Assembly: GCA_047518265.1 (NCBI GenBank)
Contig: JAKZRG010000022.1
Coordinates: 12,917-76,916, forward strand
Reading direction: 5' to 3'
From: Oceanospirillum sp047518265
GTDB lineage: Bacteria; Pseudomonadota; Gammaproteobacteria; Pseudomonadales; Halomonadaceae
DNA length: 64,000 nt
Position numbers and translations under genes: made by a program. Numbering within the stretch: position 1 is the stretch's first letter; each line of letters starts with the position of its first letter. Of the stretch, positions 27,359-35,950 are shown in pieces. The notes under the pieces are model-generated. The model was not told the origin of the DNA. It saw only the letters and a program-made list of their open reading frames with translations, and searched no databases.

Positions 27359-27640
27359 TTAGTCTTTCCAGAAGCGTTTACTCGTCTCTTCTATCATATC
27401 GGCTCGACTGATGCCCATATCATTTAGCTGGCGCTCATCGAGTTGTTGCAGTTGCTGTCGTGTTTGATAGTTATGAGCCCACTGCTTTAGCGTGCACTTC
27501 ATCTCTGACAGGATCAAACTTAGAATATTTTTCACATGCTGTAGTCGATTTAAATTACCTTGCTCAAATCGAACCATAATTTGAGCATCTTTTAAGGATT
27601 TACTCTGCCCTTTTTCTGCTGCACAATGCTGTGAATACAT
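27359..27640 (-). CDS. DUF1127 domain protein
   Basis: A 93-residue basic protein ending in the DUF1127 signature (RQQLQQLDERQLNDMGISRADMIEE). Such small Arg-rich proteins occur in many copies in proteobacteria, and some have been linked to RNA binding and phosphate or carbon metabolism. The N-terminal half is unrelated to the signature. Divergent from the LysR gene at 27759, which may regulate it. Confidence 0.85.
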   Translation of the reverse strand: MYSQHCAAEKGQSKSLKDAQIMVRFEQGNLNRLQHVKNILSLILSEMKCTLKQWAHNYQTRQQLQQLDERQLNDMGISRADMIEETSKRFWKD

Positions 27641-27758
27641 GATTAACCACCCGTACTTCTTGCCTTTTAATGGGTTTAATCATCGTCAAAAACACCCGTA
27701 CTGACAAACGAGTAATTTTTTCTTTCACTTAAGTTTTTATTAACTGAAGACAAACCAT

Positions 27759-28739
27759 ATGTCACAAAAGATAAATCCATTAAGTGCCGCATCTGGCCGT
27801 ATGCCTCCCTTAAAAGCTCTGCGAGTATTTGCCGTGGCGGCCCAACTGGAAAGTTTTAAGCTTGCCGCAGAACAGCTTTTTGTGACACAAGCGGCCGTAA
27901 GCCAACAGATACGCTTGCTGGAAGAACATCTCGGACAAAAGTTGTTTATTCGGCTCAATCGAGAAGTCCGTTTAACACCTTCTGCTCAGTTACTTTTACC
28001 TTATGTATTGCAAGCATTCGACAGCATAGAAAAAGGTGTTGGACGATTACAGGATGACCCTAAACCCAATCAACTGATGATCAGCTGTTTGCCCTCTTTT
28101 GCCGGTCGTTGGCTGGTACCACGCTTGGGGAACTTTCAACGCTTACATCCAGAACTCAGTATTAGTATTAGCCCCAAAATAACACTGGAAACTTTTGAAA
28201 GTGGCGATGTTGATTTGGCCATACGTTTTGGTGAAGGGGGGTACCCAGATCTTCAAGCGGAAGGTTTTCTGGATGATTACTTACTACCGATCTGCTCTCC
28301 CAATCTATTAGCTCAATATGATCTCAGTCAGCCTAATTTAGGCGGTATCCCAATACTGGCAGATAGCGCACCGGATCAGAAAAATCTCTGGAATGCTTTT
28401 ACTCAAACCGTAGGATTATCAGACACTGTTAATTCCGTATTATTAATTACCGATTCCACCATGTTAGTAGATGCTATTTTAGCGGGTCAGGGATTGTCTT
28501 TACTGCGCTTTAGTCTTGCCTATCAATTGATTGAATCTGGCCAGTTGGTGTGCCCTTTACCCTACTATTGGACATCTGTTTACTCTTACTTACTTGTGGC
28601 ACCGGAACATCATTTCAAACGAAAGAAGGTTCAGTATTTCCAAAAGTGGATGACAGAGGAAGCCGAAGAGATTAAGAAAAGTTGGCAACGAGTATCTAAG
28701 AGTCAATTAAAGGGCTTTACTGTAGACCCTTATCCTTAA
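27759..28739 (+). CDS. LysR-type transcriptional regulator (GcvA-like)
   Basis: The N-terminal winged helix (PLKALRVFAVAAQLESFKLAAEQLFVTQAAVSQQIRLLEEHLGQKLF) has the GcvA-type form. It is followed by a substrate-binding effector domain (CLPSFAGRWLVPRLGNFQRLHPEL, ESGDVDLAIRFGEGGYPDL). Total length is 326 residues, slightly longer than usual because of a basic C-terminal tail. Targets are not known; the divergent DUF1127 gene and the GST downstream are candidates. Confidence 0.92.
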   Translation: MSQKINPLSAASGRMPPLKALRVFAVAAQLESFKLAAEQLFVTQAAVSQQIRLLEEHLGQKLFIRLNREVRLTPSAQLLLPYVLQAFDSIEKGVGRLQDDPKPNQLMISCLPSFAGRWLVPRLGNFQRLHPELSISISPKITLETFESGDVDLAIRFGEGGYPDLQAEGFLDDYLLPICSPNLLAQYDLSQPNLGGIPILADSAPDQKNLWNAFTQTVGLSDTVNSVLLITDSTMLVDAILAGQGLSLLRFSLAYQLIESGQLVCPLPYYWTSVYSYLLVAPEHHFKRKKVQYFQKWMTEEAEEIKKSWQRVSKSQLKGFTVDPYP

Positions 28740-28885
28740 ATTACGCTTCTTAGTCGTTACAGATACCAAATTTATGATATGTAAATCTAAGCTAAATCAG
28801 CCTATTGAATGTCTAAACCAGCTACAAAGTTGTGACAGAAAGATACTGGTAATATCCATAGCCAAGGGCCACTATTAGCACTGTA

Positions 28886-28930
28886 TATTTTCATATAGTT
28901 CAAGATATTTTCATGTAGCTCAAGATATTT
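28886..28930 (+). repeat. Tandem 20 bp direct repeats upstream of the GST gene
   Basis: TATTTTCATATAGTTCAAGA is followed by TATTTTCATGTAGCTCAAGA and then a partial third unit (TATTTTCACGCA). The 20 bp period, close to two helical turns, and the position 50-90 bp before the GST start suggest repeated regulator sites. Confidence 0.55.
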
Positions 28931-28978
28931 TCACGCATGATATAGACATACCTAACTTCGTATTAAGGACATTATATA

Positions 28979-29548
28979 ATGAAATTGGTCGGTTCAACTC
29001 CTTCTCCCTATGTGCGCCGTACTCGTCTGTGGTTAGAAGGCGAGGATTATGAGTTTCTGGATCTGAATATCTACAGCGAAGAAGGCCGCCAGGTACTGGA
29101 AACGTATACGCCTGCCATGAAGATCCCTGTCTTAATTGATGGTGAGCACTCTGTGTTGGATTCCCGTGTTATTTATCGCTATCTGAACGACAAATTCAAT
29201 AAAGAAACCTTAACTCTGGATCAGGAAAATAATCTAAGTCTGATCGATAGCGTACAAGATTCCTTTATCATCCAACTGATGACTCAGCGTTCTGGTATTG
29301 ATCCTGCCGGTGATATTTTGATTCTGAACCTGCAAAGAGATCGGATTAATAACACCCTGCCAATACTAGAGGAAAAAGTGAAAGCCGGTGACTTTAGTCA
29401 GTGGCAGTACCCAGCAATGTGCCTATTTGCTCTACTGGATTGGGTATCATTCCGTGATCTCTTTGATTTTAGTACCTATCCAGCGCTGGAACAGTTCCGT
29501 CAGGATCAGTTATCGCGAGATATCGTGCAGAGTACCGATCCAAGATAG
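28979..29548 (+). CDS. Glutathione S-transferase family protein
   Basis: The thioredoxin-like N-terminal domain begins MKLVGSTPSPYVRRTRLWL, with SPYVRR at the usual active-site position and KIPVLIDGEHSVLDSRVIYRYL as the cis-Pro and glutathione-binding segment. The all-helical C-terminal domain is short (189 residues in total). It may detoxify electrophiles. A bidirectional terminator follows. Confidence 0.87.
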   Translation: MKLVGSTPSPYVRRTRLWLEGEDYEFLDLNIYSEEGRQVLETYTPAMKIPVLIDGEHSVLDSRVIYRYLNDKFNKETLTLDQENNLSLIDSVQDSFIIQLMTQRSGIDPAGDILILNLQRDRINNTLPILEEKVKAGDFSQWQYPAMCLFALLDWVSFRDLFDFSTYPALEQFRQDQLSRDIVQSTDPR

Positions 29549-29598
29549 TCAGTTCTGACTCAGAAGAATAGGACATTCATCTGATCCCATAGAAAACA

Positions 29599-29633
29599 AA
29601 AAGGGCGACCTGATAAACTCAGATCACCCTTTT
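29599..29633. terminator. Bidirectional terminator after GST gene
   Basis: AAAAGGGCGACCTGA and TCAGATCACCCTTTT form a 15 bp stem with a 5-base loop. The plus strand continues into TTTTCTATTTTT and the minus strand into a T-rich run. Confidence 0.75.
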
Positions 29634-29709
29634 CTATTTTTACTGCATCCAGTGAGTCACTGTTGATAGTGATCAGACCTCTCCGCTGCCACAACAGGAG
29701 CTAAGCGTT

Positions 29710-29757
29710 AAAAAACCGGGCCCAGATAAGATATCCGGAGGAGGAAACTGAACCCGG
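29710..29757 (-). terminator. Terminator of the PQQ dehydrogenase gene, with CCUCCUCC in its loop
   Basis: On the minus strand CCGGGTTCAG (29757-29748) pairs with CTGGGCCCGG (29725-29716), allowing two G-U pairs, and a T6 tract follows. The 22-base loop contains CCTCCTCC, complementary to a Shine-Dalgarno sequence. It lies about 75 bp after the gene's stop codon. Confidence 0.75.
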
Positions 29758-29829
29758 TGTTAACTCCTATCAGTCGAACAAATCATCACAACGCATCAAC
29801 TGATCTTCATACATAGCAGTTAAACTGTA

Positions 29830-31590
29830 TTACTCAGCATCTTTAGGCAGTTTGAACGTCCAAACGGAACCACCTTGGTTCAGGTGTTTCACACGCTTAG
29901 CCACTTCACCACCCCATAGAGGTACAGCACCACCCCAACCGGATACTACGGATACATACTGCTCACCACCTTGTTCCCAAGTGATTGGCGAGCCAACGAT
30001 ACCGGAACCTGTGTTGAACTTGTACTTCATCTCACCAGTCTTAGCATCAAAGGCCATCAGGTAACCTTCAGGGTTACCTGTAAAGACTAGGTTACCCTTA
30101 GTTGCCAGAACGCCGCCCCACAGAGGTGCATAGTTCTTATAACGCCATTTCTCTTCACCAGTTTTAGGATCAATCGCACGTAACACACCGATGTATTCAT
30201 CATGCAAAGGCTTAATGGTGAAACCTGCACCTAGGTAAGCCGCACCTTTCTTATAAGCGGTTGGCTCATTCCAGATATCCATCGCCCATTCGTTAGACGG
30301 TACATAGAACAGCTCAGTGTCTTGGCTGTATGCCATTGGCATCCAGTTTTTACCACCAAGGAAAGAAGGAATCGCTACAACAGCTTCACCTTTCTTACCA
30401 TCAGCACTCTTACGTGGGTCACCTGGACGGCCATTTTTAGCATAGATAGGACGACCGGTTTTCTCATCCAGGCCTTCGGCCCAAGTGATCTTATCAACAA
30501 ATGGGAAACCACGGATGAAATCACCGTTCTCACGATTCAGTACGTAGAAGAAACCATTACGGTCAGCCGTAGCTGCCGCTTTAACAGTTTTTCCGCCGTC
30601 TTTATAATCGAAAGAGATCAGCTCATTTACACCATCGTAATCCCAACCATCATGTGGTGTAGTTTGGAAGTGCCAAACGATCTTTCCGTTGTCCGGGTCG
30701 ATTGCCAGACGAGAAGCAGAGTACAGGTTGTCGCCTGGGCGCAGGTGAGAGTTCCAAGGTGCCGGGTTACCCGTTCCGTAGAACAGCAGGTCGGTATCAG
30801 CATCATAAGTACCGCCTAACCAAGTAGCTGCACCACCGGATTTCCATAGATCGCCAGGCCAAGTTTTTCCTGCTTCACCACCAGAAATACCGCTTTCAAT
30901 TTTCTTGCCATTTTTCCAGACGTAGCCCATATGACCTTCAACGGTCGGACGGGTCCAAGCAAGTTTACCGGTTTTAACATCGTAAGCTTCAACCTTACCT
31001 ACGATACCAAACTCACCACCGGATACACCTGTGATGATTTTACCTTTAACAATCAAAGGCGCAGCAGAGATAGAATAACCGGCTTTATAATCCGCTACTT
31101 TTTTCTTCCAGCGAACCTTACCGGTCTTCTGATCCAGAGCAACCAGCTTGGCATCCAGTGTCGCAAAGATCACCAGATCATCATACAAAGCGGCACCACG
31201 GTTGATCACGTCACAACATGGCATAATGCCATCCGGTAGACGAGCGTCATACTGCCACAGCTCATCACCGGTTGTTGCATCAATAGCGAATAGACGAGAG
31301 TAAGAACCCGTCACAAACATTACGCCATCTTTAACCAAAGGCTGTGATTCTTGACCACGCTGTTTTTCACCGCCAAAAGAGAAAGACCAAACCGCACGCA
31401 GATCTTTAACGGTTTCAGTGTTTACTTTTGCCAGTGGGGAGAAACGTTGACCACGATGACCCATACCATTGGTAACAACATCTTCAACGGTCGCTTGGTC
31501 GTTCATGATGTCTTTATCGGTAACGCCTGCTTGAACTGTACCAGCAACGGACATTGCTACAATTAAGGCAGACAGTGCGAATTTCTTCAT
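29830..31590 (-). CDS. pedH: PQQ-dependent alcohol dehydrogenase, lanthanide type (PedH/XoxF-like)
   Basis: A signal peptide (cleavage near VQA-GV) is followed by an eight-bladed quinoprotein propeller with repeated W-docking motifs. Adjacent cysteines at 125-126 (MPCCDVINRG) form the vicinal disulfide near PQQ. The catalytic Asp317 lies in HDGWDYDGVNE, and Asp319 two residues later is the extra metal ligand that marks lanthanide-dependent enzymes. The length of 586 residues is typical. Periplasmic oxidation of primary alcohols passes electrons to cytochrome c-550 (PedF, 53 kb). It is divergent from a calcium-type paralogue at 32111. Substrate range is inferred from PedH, not seen. Confidence 0.88.
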   Translation of the reverse strand: MKKFALSALIVAMSVAGTVQAGVTDKDIMNDQATVEDVVTNGMGHRGQRFSPLAKVNTETVKDLRAVWSFSFGGEKQRGQESQPLVKDGVMFVTGSYSRLFAIDATTGDELWQYDARLPDGIMPCCDVINRGAALYDDLVIFATLDAKLVALDQKTGKVRWKKKVADYKAGYSISAAPLIVKGKIITGVSGGEFGIVGKVEAYDVKTGKLAWTRPTVEGHMGYVWKNGKKIESGISGGEAGKTWPGDLWKSGGAATWLGGTYDADTDLLFYGTGNPAPWNSHLRPGDNLYSASRLAIDPDNGKIVWHFQTTPHDGWDYDGVNELISFDYKDGGKTVKAAATADRNGFFYVLNRENGDFIRGFPFVDKITWAEGLDEKTGRPIYAKNGRPGDPRKSADGKKGEAVVAIPSFLGGKNWMPMAYSQDTELFYVPSNEWAMDIWNEPTAYKKGAAYLGAGFTIKPLHDEYIGVLRAIDPKTGEEKWRYKNYAPLWGGVLATKGNLVFTGNPEGYLMAFDAKTGEMKYKFNTGSGIVGSPITWEQGGEQYVSVVSGWGGAVPLWGGEVAKRVKHLNQGGSVWTFKLPKDAE

Positions 31591-32110
31591 TGTACGCTCC
31601 TCTACGGATTTTTTTTATTGGTGTTGCAGAGAGCCGGGAAAAGTTCCCGAATCATGGGCTTAATTGTTTTTCTTAAGCACTTTTCCAACAATCAATCAGC
31701 GGGAGTAGTTTTCTCATCACTTGGTAGTAATACCTGCTAAAACAGCTACTTTTGTGGGACGGGTCTAATCAGAAAGGCTAAAGCGCGCTCCTGTCTTGCA
31801 TTATTCACGCTCTAAATCCTAAGTATCGTTTCCCCTCCAAGAAGGCACGACCTAAGCACTCATCCTAGCTAACTAATACAAGCTAATTAATACGGGCTTT
31901 TTCCCTAATACTCACGGGAAATCCTCCCTCATAAACGGGTTATAGGCCCGGAATATCAGGGATGTATGCCGTTGTCTGCAAGCAAGTCCAACGTTGAGAA
32001 TGAGTGCCATCAATGACTCGGTCGTAAGCGGTTCACTCCTAATCAATCGCAAACGGTTAATTTCCAAACAATCACTTTTGATTGATCTCTAAACCACAGG
32101 GTTTATAAAA
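31591..32110. promoter_or_regulatory. Divergent regulatory region between the two PQQ dehydrogenases, 520 bp
   Basis: No gene is seen. Near the minus-strand gene are two hairpins, CGGGAA-AAG-TTCCCG around 31634-31650 and GCTTAA...TTAAGC around 31658-31678, and an inverted repeat GGTA-GTAA-TACC near 31720. It must hold both promoters and is the natural place for metal-responsive switching; no individual regulator site can be named. Confidence 0.5.
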
Positions 32111-33940
32111 ATGACAAGAAAAATAAACTTCACAGGGTTAAAGCCACTTTGCGCAGCAATTGGCCTAAGCCTTGTAGCAAGCGCAGCCGTTGCTAAGCCA
32201 GTTACCTGGGATGATATTCAAAATGATGCCAAAACACCTGGAGACGTTCTGGGTTACGGTATCGGCCCAAAGGCACAGCGTTGGAGTGATCTGACCGAGA
32301 TCAATGACCAGAATATTAAGAAGTTAGTGCCCGCATGGTCTTTCTCTTTTGGTGGAGAAAAGCAACGGGGCCAGGAAACCCAAGCTCTGGTTCATGACGG
32401 CATAATCTATGCTACGGGATCTTATTCTCGTATGTTTGCGATTGATGCTAAGACCGGTAAAAAAATATGGTCTTACTCTTACCGTCTACCAGATGATATT
32501 CGCCCATGTTGTGACGTAATTAACCGTGGTGCAGCCATCTTCGGCGATCTGGTTTACTTTGGTACGTTAGATGCGGCCATTGTTGCTCTAGACAAAAAAA
32601 CCGGTAAAAGAGTTTGGAAGAAGAAGTTTGGTGACCACACTGCGGGTTACACCATGACCGGTGCTCCAACCATTATTAAAGATCAGAAAACCGGTCGAGT
32701 ATTACTGATCCATGGCAGCTCCGGTGATGAGTTTGGTGTCGTGGGTAAACTGTTTGCCCGTGATCCTAAGACCGGTGAAGAAGTTTGGATGCGCCCATTT
32801 GTAGAAGGTCACTACGGCCGACTGAATGGCAAGAAGAGCACGCCTACTGGTGATCCTAAAGCACCATCTTGGCCTGATGATCCAAATTCACCAACCGGTA
32901 AAGTGGAAGCTTGGAGTCACGGTGGTGGTGCCCCTTGGCAATCGGCCAGTTTCGATGTTGAGAACAACAAGATTATCGTAGGTGCAGGTAACCCTGCGCC
33001 ATGGAACGGTTGGGCTCGTACAGCCCCAGGCGGTGACCCAGCTGATTATGATAGCTTATACACCTCTGGTCAGGTTGCGGTTGATCCAAGTACCGGTGAA
33101 GTGGATTGGTTCTACCAACACACGCCAAATGATGCTTGGGATTTCTCCGGTAACAACGAATTGGTTCTGTTCGAATACAAAGAAAAAGGCAAAACCATTA
33201 AAGCAACAGGTCATGCGGATCGTAATGGTTTCTTCTACGTGGTTGACCGTAAAAACGGTGACTTTATCCGTGGCTTCCCATTCGTAGACAACATCACTTG
33301 GGCCACTCATATTGATGAGAAAACCGGTCGTCCTGTCGAAGTTGAAGGTCAACGCCCTGCATTACCAGAAGCGGGTCAAAAACGCGGTAAGTCCATTGAA
33401 GTATCTCCACCCTTCCTAGGCGGTAAAAACTGGAACCCTATGGCATATAGCCAAGATACCGGTCTGTTCTATCTAGGGGCTAACCACTGGAAAGAAGACT
33501 ACTGGACCGAAGAGGTCAACTACAAGAAAGGTGCCGCATATCTGGGACAGGGTTTCCGTATTCGTAAGATGTACGATGACCACGTAGGTGTTTTACGTGC
33601 GGTTGATCCGAAGAAAGGCGAAATCGTTTGGTCTCATAAAGAGAAACTGCCGCTGTGGGCTGGCGTATTGGCCACTAAAGGTAACCTGATTTTCACCGGT
33701 ACCGGTGATGGTTATGTGAAAGCCTTCAATGCGAAAAACGGTAAGGAGCTTTGGAAATTCCAGACAGGTTCCGGCATCGTATCTTCCCCAATTACCTGGG
33801 AAGAAGGTGGTGAACAGTACATCGGTATCGCTAGCGGTTACGGTGGTGCAGTACCTCTGTGGGGTGGTGATATGGCTGATCTGACCAAGCCGGTATCTCA
33901 GGGCGGTTCTTTCTGGGTATTCAAACTACCTAAGCACTAA
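32111..33940 (+). CDS. pedE: PQQ-dependent alcohol dehydrogenase, calcium type (PedE/ExaA-like)
   Basis: A 609-residue periplasmic quinoprotein with signal peptide (SAAVA-KP). The vicinal Cys133-Cys134 lies in RPCCDVINRG. Catalytic Asp344 sits in NDAWDFSGNNE, where the position two residues later is Ser346 instead of Asp, as in calcium-dependent ethanol dehydrogenases. Conserved propeller repeats include GSYSRMFAIDAKTGK and GAGNPAPWNG. It is closely similar in layout to the divergent lanthanide-type gene, so the two are probably an inversely regulated pair. A secreted pentapeptide protein gene follows after a strong hairpin. Confidence 0.88.
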   Translation: MTRKINFTGLKPLCAAIGLSLVASAAVAKPVTWDDIQNDAKTPGDVLGYGIGPKAQRWSDLTEINDQNIKKLVPAWSFSFGGEKQRGQETQALVHDGIIYATGSYSRMFAIDAKTGKKIWSYSYRLPDDIRPCCDVINRGAAIFGDLVYFGTLDAAIVALDKKTGKRVWKKKFGDHTAGYTMTGAPTIIKDQKTGRVLLIHGSSGDEFGVVGKLFARDPKTGEEVWMRPFVEGHYGRLNGKKSTPTGDPKAPSWPDDPNSPTGKVEAWSHGGGAPWQSASFDVENNKIIVGAGNPAPWNGWARTAPGGDPADYDSLYTSGQVAVDPSTGEVDWFYQHTPNDAWDFSGNNELVLFEYKEKGKTIKATGHADRNGFFYVVDRKNGDFIRGFPFVDNITWATHIDEKTGRPVEVEGQRPALPEAGQKRGKSIEVSPPFLGGKNWNPMAYSQDTGLFYLGANHWKEDYWTEEVNYKKGAAYLGQGFRIRKMYDDHVGVLRAVDPKKGEIVWSHKEKLPLWAGVLATKGNLIFTGTGDGYVKAFNAKNGKELWKFQTGSGIVSSPITWEEGGEQYIGIASGYGGAVPLWGGDMADLTKPVSQGGSFWVFKLPKH

Positions 33941-33996
33941 ACGCTTAACTTTAAGCAGCAAACCAGAGTACAGCTTTAATCGCTGTACCTTGGCCA

Positions 33997-34028
33997 GCCC
34001 TCACCCAGCTCCCTCTCTGGGTGAGGGC
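33997..34028 (+). terminator. Strong stem-loop between pedE-like gene and pentapeptide gene
   Basis: GCCCTCACCCAG and CTGGGTGAGGGC form a perfect 12 bp stem with an 8-base loop followed by only T4. It may partially terminate, or protect the dehydrogenase message, while letting some transcript reach the next gene. Confidence 0.65.
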
Positions 34029-34044
34029 TTTTCAGGAGTCCCTA

Positions 34045-34707
34045 ATGAAAAAAGCAATTATCCTAAGCGCCCTGATCGCCTCTCCTACCGTTATGGCTAA
34101 CGACCCAGATCCGGTCATTAATGGCTGTACCATTGCTCCTAATACTCAGTGCCAAAATGTTGATCTATCCAATGCAGACCTTAAGCATGCGGATTTAACC
34201 GGTGCAGATTTTACAGGGGCTAATTTGAGCGGTGCAGATCTACGCCATGCAACACTGAAAAATGCCAAACTCGAAAAAGCCAATCTAACAAAGGCCAATT
34301 TGGCCAGAGCAGACCTGCGTCATGCCTCTATACGAGGATCAAATCTAACTGAAGCCAATCTGGAAGCTATTCAAGGTTGGGCACTGTTTGCTCAAGGAGC
34401 TAATTTCTATCGCGCTAATCTGAGCGGAGCGAATCTGGAATTTTCACGCTTCAGTGGTGCAAAAATGCAGGAAGCGAATCTACAGGCGGCAAACCTTGAA
34501 ATCGCCTGGATGACCAAGGCTAACTTAACAGGCGCCAATTTGAGAAACGCCAACCTTCAGGAAGCCAAATTGAATGCAGCATCATTGGAAAATGCTGACT
34601 TTACTGGTGTTCGTAAACACTACGCTACCTTCCAAGCCACCTATATGGAAGGCTGCAAGGGTTGCCCATTTGATTGGGCAAAAAATGGTTTAGTTGAGAA
34701 CCAATAA
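34045..34707 (+). CDS. Secreted pentapeptide repeat protein
   Basis: The ATG at 34045 follows CAGGAG and starts a signal peptide (MKKAIILSALIASPTVMA). About 25 pentapeptide units of the A(D/N)Lxx type follow (ADLKHADLTGADFTGANLSG), forming a right-handed quadrilateral helix. Two cysteines precede the repeats and CKGC follows them, which could give stabilising disulfides in the periplasm. A pentapeptide gene next to pedE also occurs in Pseudomonas putida, so this is a conserved but uncharacterised member of the quinoprotein gene set. Confidence 0.85.
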   Translation: MKKAIILSALIASPTVMANDPDPVINGCTIAPNTQCQNVDLSNADLKHADLTGADFTGANLSGADLRHATLKNAKLEKANLTKANLARADLRHASIRGSNLTEANLEAIQGWALFAQGANFYRANLSGANLEFSRFSGAKMQEANLQAANLEIAWMTKANLTGANLRNANLQEAKLNAASLENADFTGVRKHYATFQATYMEGCKGCPFDWAKNGLVENQ

Positions 34708-34742
34708 GGTATTCTTTCTGCTATTTTAATGACTTAAAAATT

Positions 34743-34779
34743 TAAAGCCGCTGATCAGTTTAAATCTCAACGGCTTTAA
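34743..34779 (+). terminator. Probable terminator after pentapeptide gene
   Basis: TAAAGCCG and CGGCTTTAA form an 8 bp stem around a loop of about 20 bases, with a short T-containing tail. Confidence 0.5.
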
Positions 34780-34842
34780 TACTCCTATTAGAAAAAGGCT
34801 CATCTCGACAATAATTTACACTCTAGTAAGCCGTTTTAAACG

Positions 34843-34863
34843 CTAGAACAGAATTTTTTCTAC
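34843..34863 (-). repeat. Dispersed GTAGAAAA...TTCTAG motif, reverse copy
   Basis: CTAGAACAGAATTTTTTCTAC is the reverse complement form of the core found at 13361 and 35901. It lies between the pentapeptide and DUF805-like genes. Confidence 0.5.
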
Positions 34864-34931
34864 AAAGATATCCCAAATTTAGCGAAGATTGCTCTAGGGT
34901 TCCCCATGAAATATTAAAAGATTTTATCAAG

Positions 34932-35516
34932 CTATGCATTTGAGGCTTTATTATTCATTGTTAACGGCAGTTTATTTTTTTCAGGGGCAAAAAGCAGATA
35001 CAAGAAAAATATGAGGTTAGCAATACTACTGAGAAATAGGCTTACAATACCAATAAGCAATAGAGCCAGCATATAGTACCAACCATTGTTACCACAATTT
35101 TTCCAGCGAGCAACTTGAACACCTATAGTATACCAAGACAGTAATAACAGGGCACTAAAGAGCAATCCAACTACAAGTGTATTGGCTGAATAATCTAATG
35201 AACCTATCAAAAAAATATAAGTTAATACATAGGGTATAAGCAATATAATCGTTACAGCAAGGAATGCCCAACGCCCTAATTCATTTGTTCTAAAAAGGAG
35301 AGTATTTTTTAAGTTAAATGGCCTATCACTATAACCTTGGCTGTCGACTGCTTGAAATATTTGTACAGCCTTCTCTTCACTCGCGGCTTCAATAACTTGA
35401 TCGTAAATCTTGAACCCTTGATTACATAGTGATTTAATTTCTTCTGATGATGTATCCTGATTAATATCTACAGCAAAAAATATGTCGTTCTTATGTAAAA
35501 CCTGATAACTATTCAT
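34932..35516 (-). CDS. DUF805-like membrane protein with cytosolic N-terminal domain
   Basis: The ATG at 35516 has AGGAAT upstream. The first 75 residues are soluble (HKNDIFFAVDINQDTSSEEIKSLCNQGFKIYDQVIEAASEEKAVQIF). Four membrane segments follow, with RWKNCGNNGWYYMLALL matching the DUF805 R-xxxxG-NG-W pattern. Function is unknown. It has low GC compared with its neighbours, sits between the dehydrogenase genes and their likely regulators, and looks unrelated to alcohol oxidation. Confidence 0.7.
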   Translation of the reverse strand: MNSYQVLHKNDIFFAVDINQDTSSEEIKSLCNQGFKIYDQVIEAASEEKAVQIFQAVDSQGYSDRPFNLKNTLLFRTNELGRWAFLAVTIILLIPYVLTYIFLIGSLDYSANTLVVGLLFSALLLLSWYTIGVQVARWKNCGNNGWYYMLALLLIGIVSLFLSSIANLIFFLYLLFAPEKNKLPLTMNNKASNA

Positions 35517-35950
35517 ATGGCTTAAATTCCTATTCCTTTGAGTCCTTAACCACAAATACAAGATGCCTTAGTCATCACTCTATCAACCAATTCCGTATAT
35601 TAATTGCAGAAAATGGCATAGGCATATAAAAATTACAATGCTATTTATCAGAATGGAAAGACAGAGAAGAACAGCCAGTTTTCCATCCATGAAAACATAT
35701 GCAAACTTTCAAGAGTAGGTCTTTTAGCACAATGACTTTGACCCTTGAGTAAAAATCATACCCATATTCAATCGCAATGACCACAGTAAAAACCATTCTA
35801 TCTATTAATCATATGCGTATTTATATATAGGTTTCTCTAAAAAAATGCTACGTTCTCCGAATGTTGATCAGATAATATTGTCAGTTTCACTAGTAAGGTT
35901 GTAGAAAAATTTTTGTTCTAGTACATATTTGACGCATTCATAATGGATCG
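35517..35950. other. Intergenic region, 434 bp, with a dispersed repeat
   Basis: No gene is seen. The region is AT-rich. The stretch 35882-35930 is the best copy of the 49 bp repeat also present at 13341-13389 (core GTAGAAAAATTTTTGTTCTAG at 35901-35921), just after the response-regulator gene. Confidence 0.55.

Noticed and set aside
31591..32110. A lanthanide riboswitch-like RNA between the two PQQ dehydrogenases
   Set aside because: Only short independent hairpins are seen; there is no complex conserved fold or terminator/antiterminator arrangement to support it.
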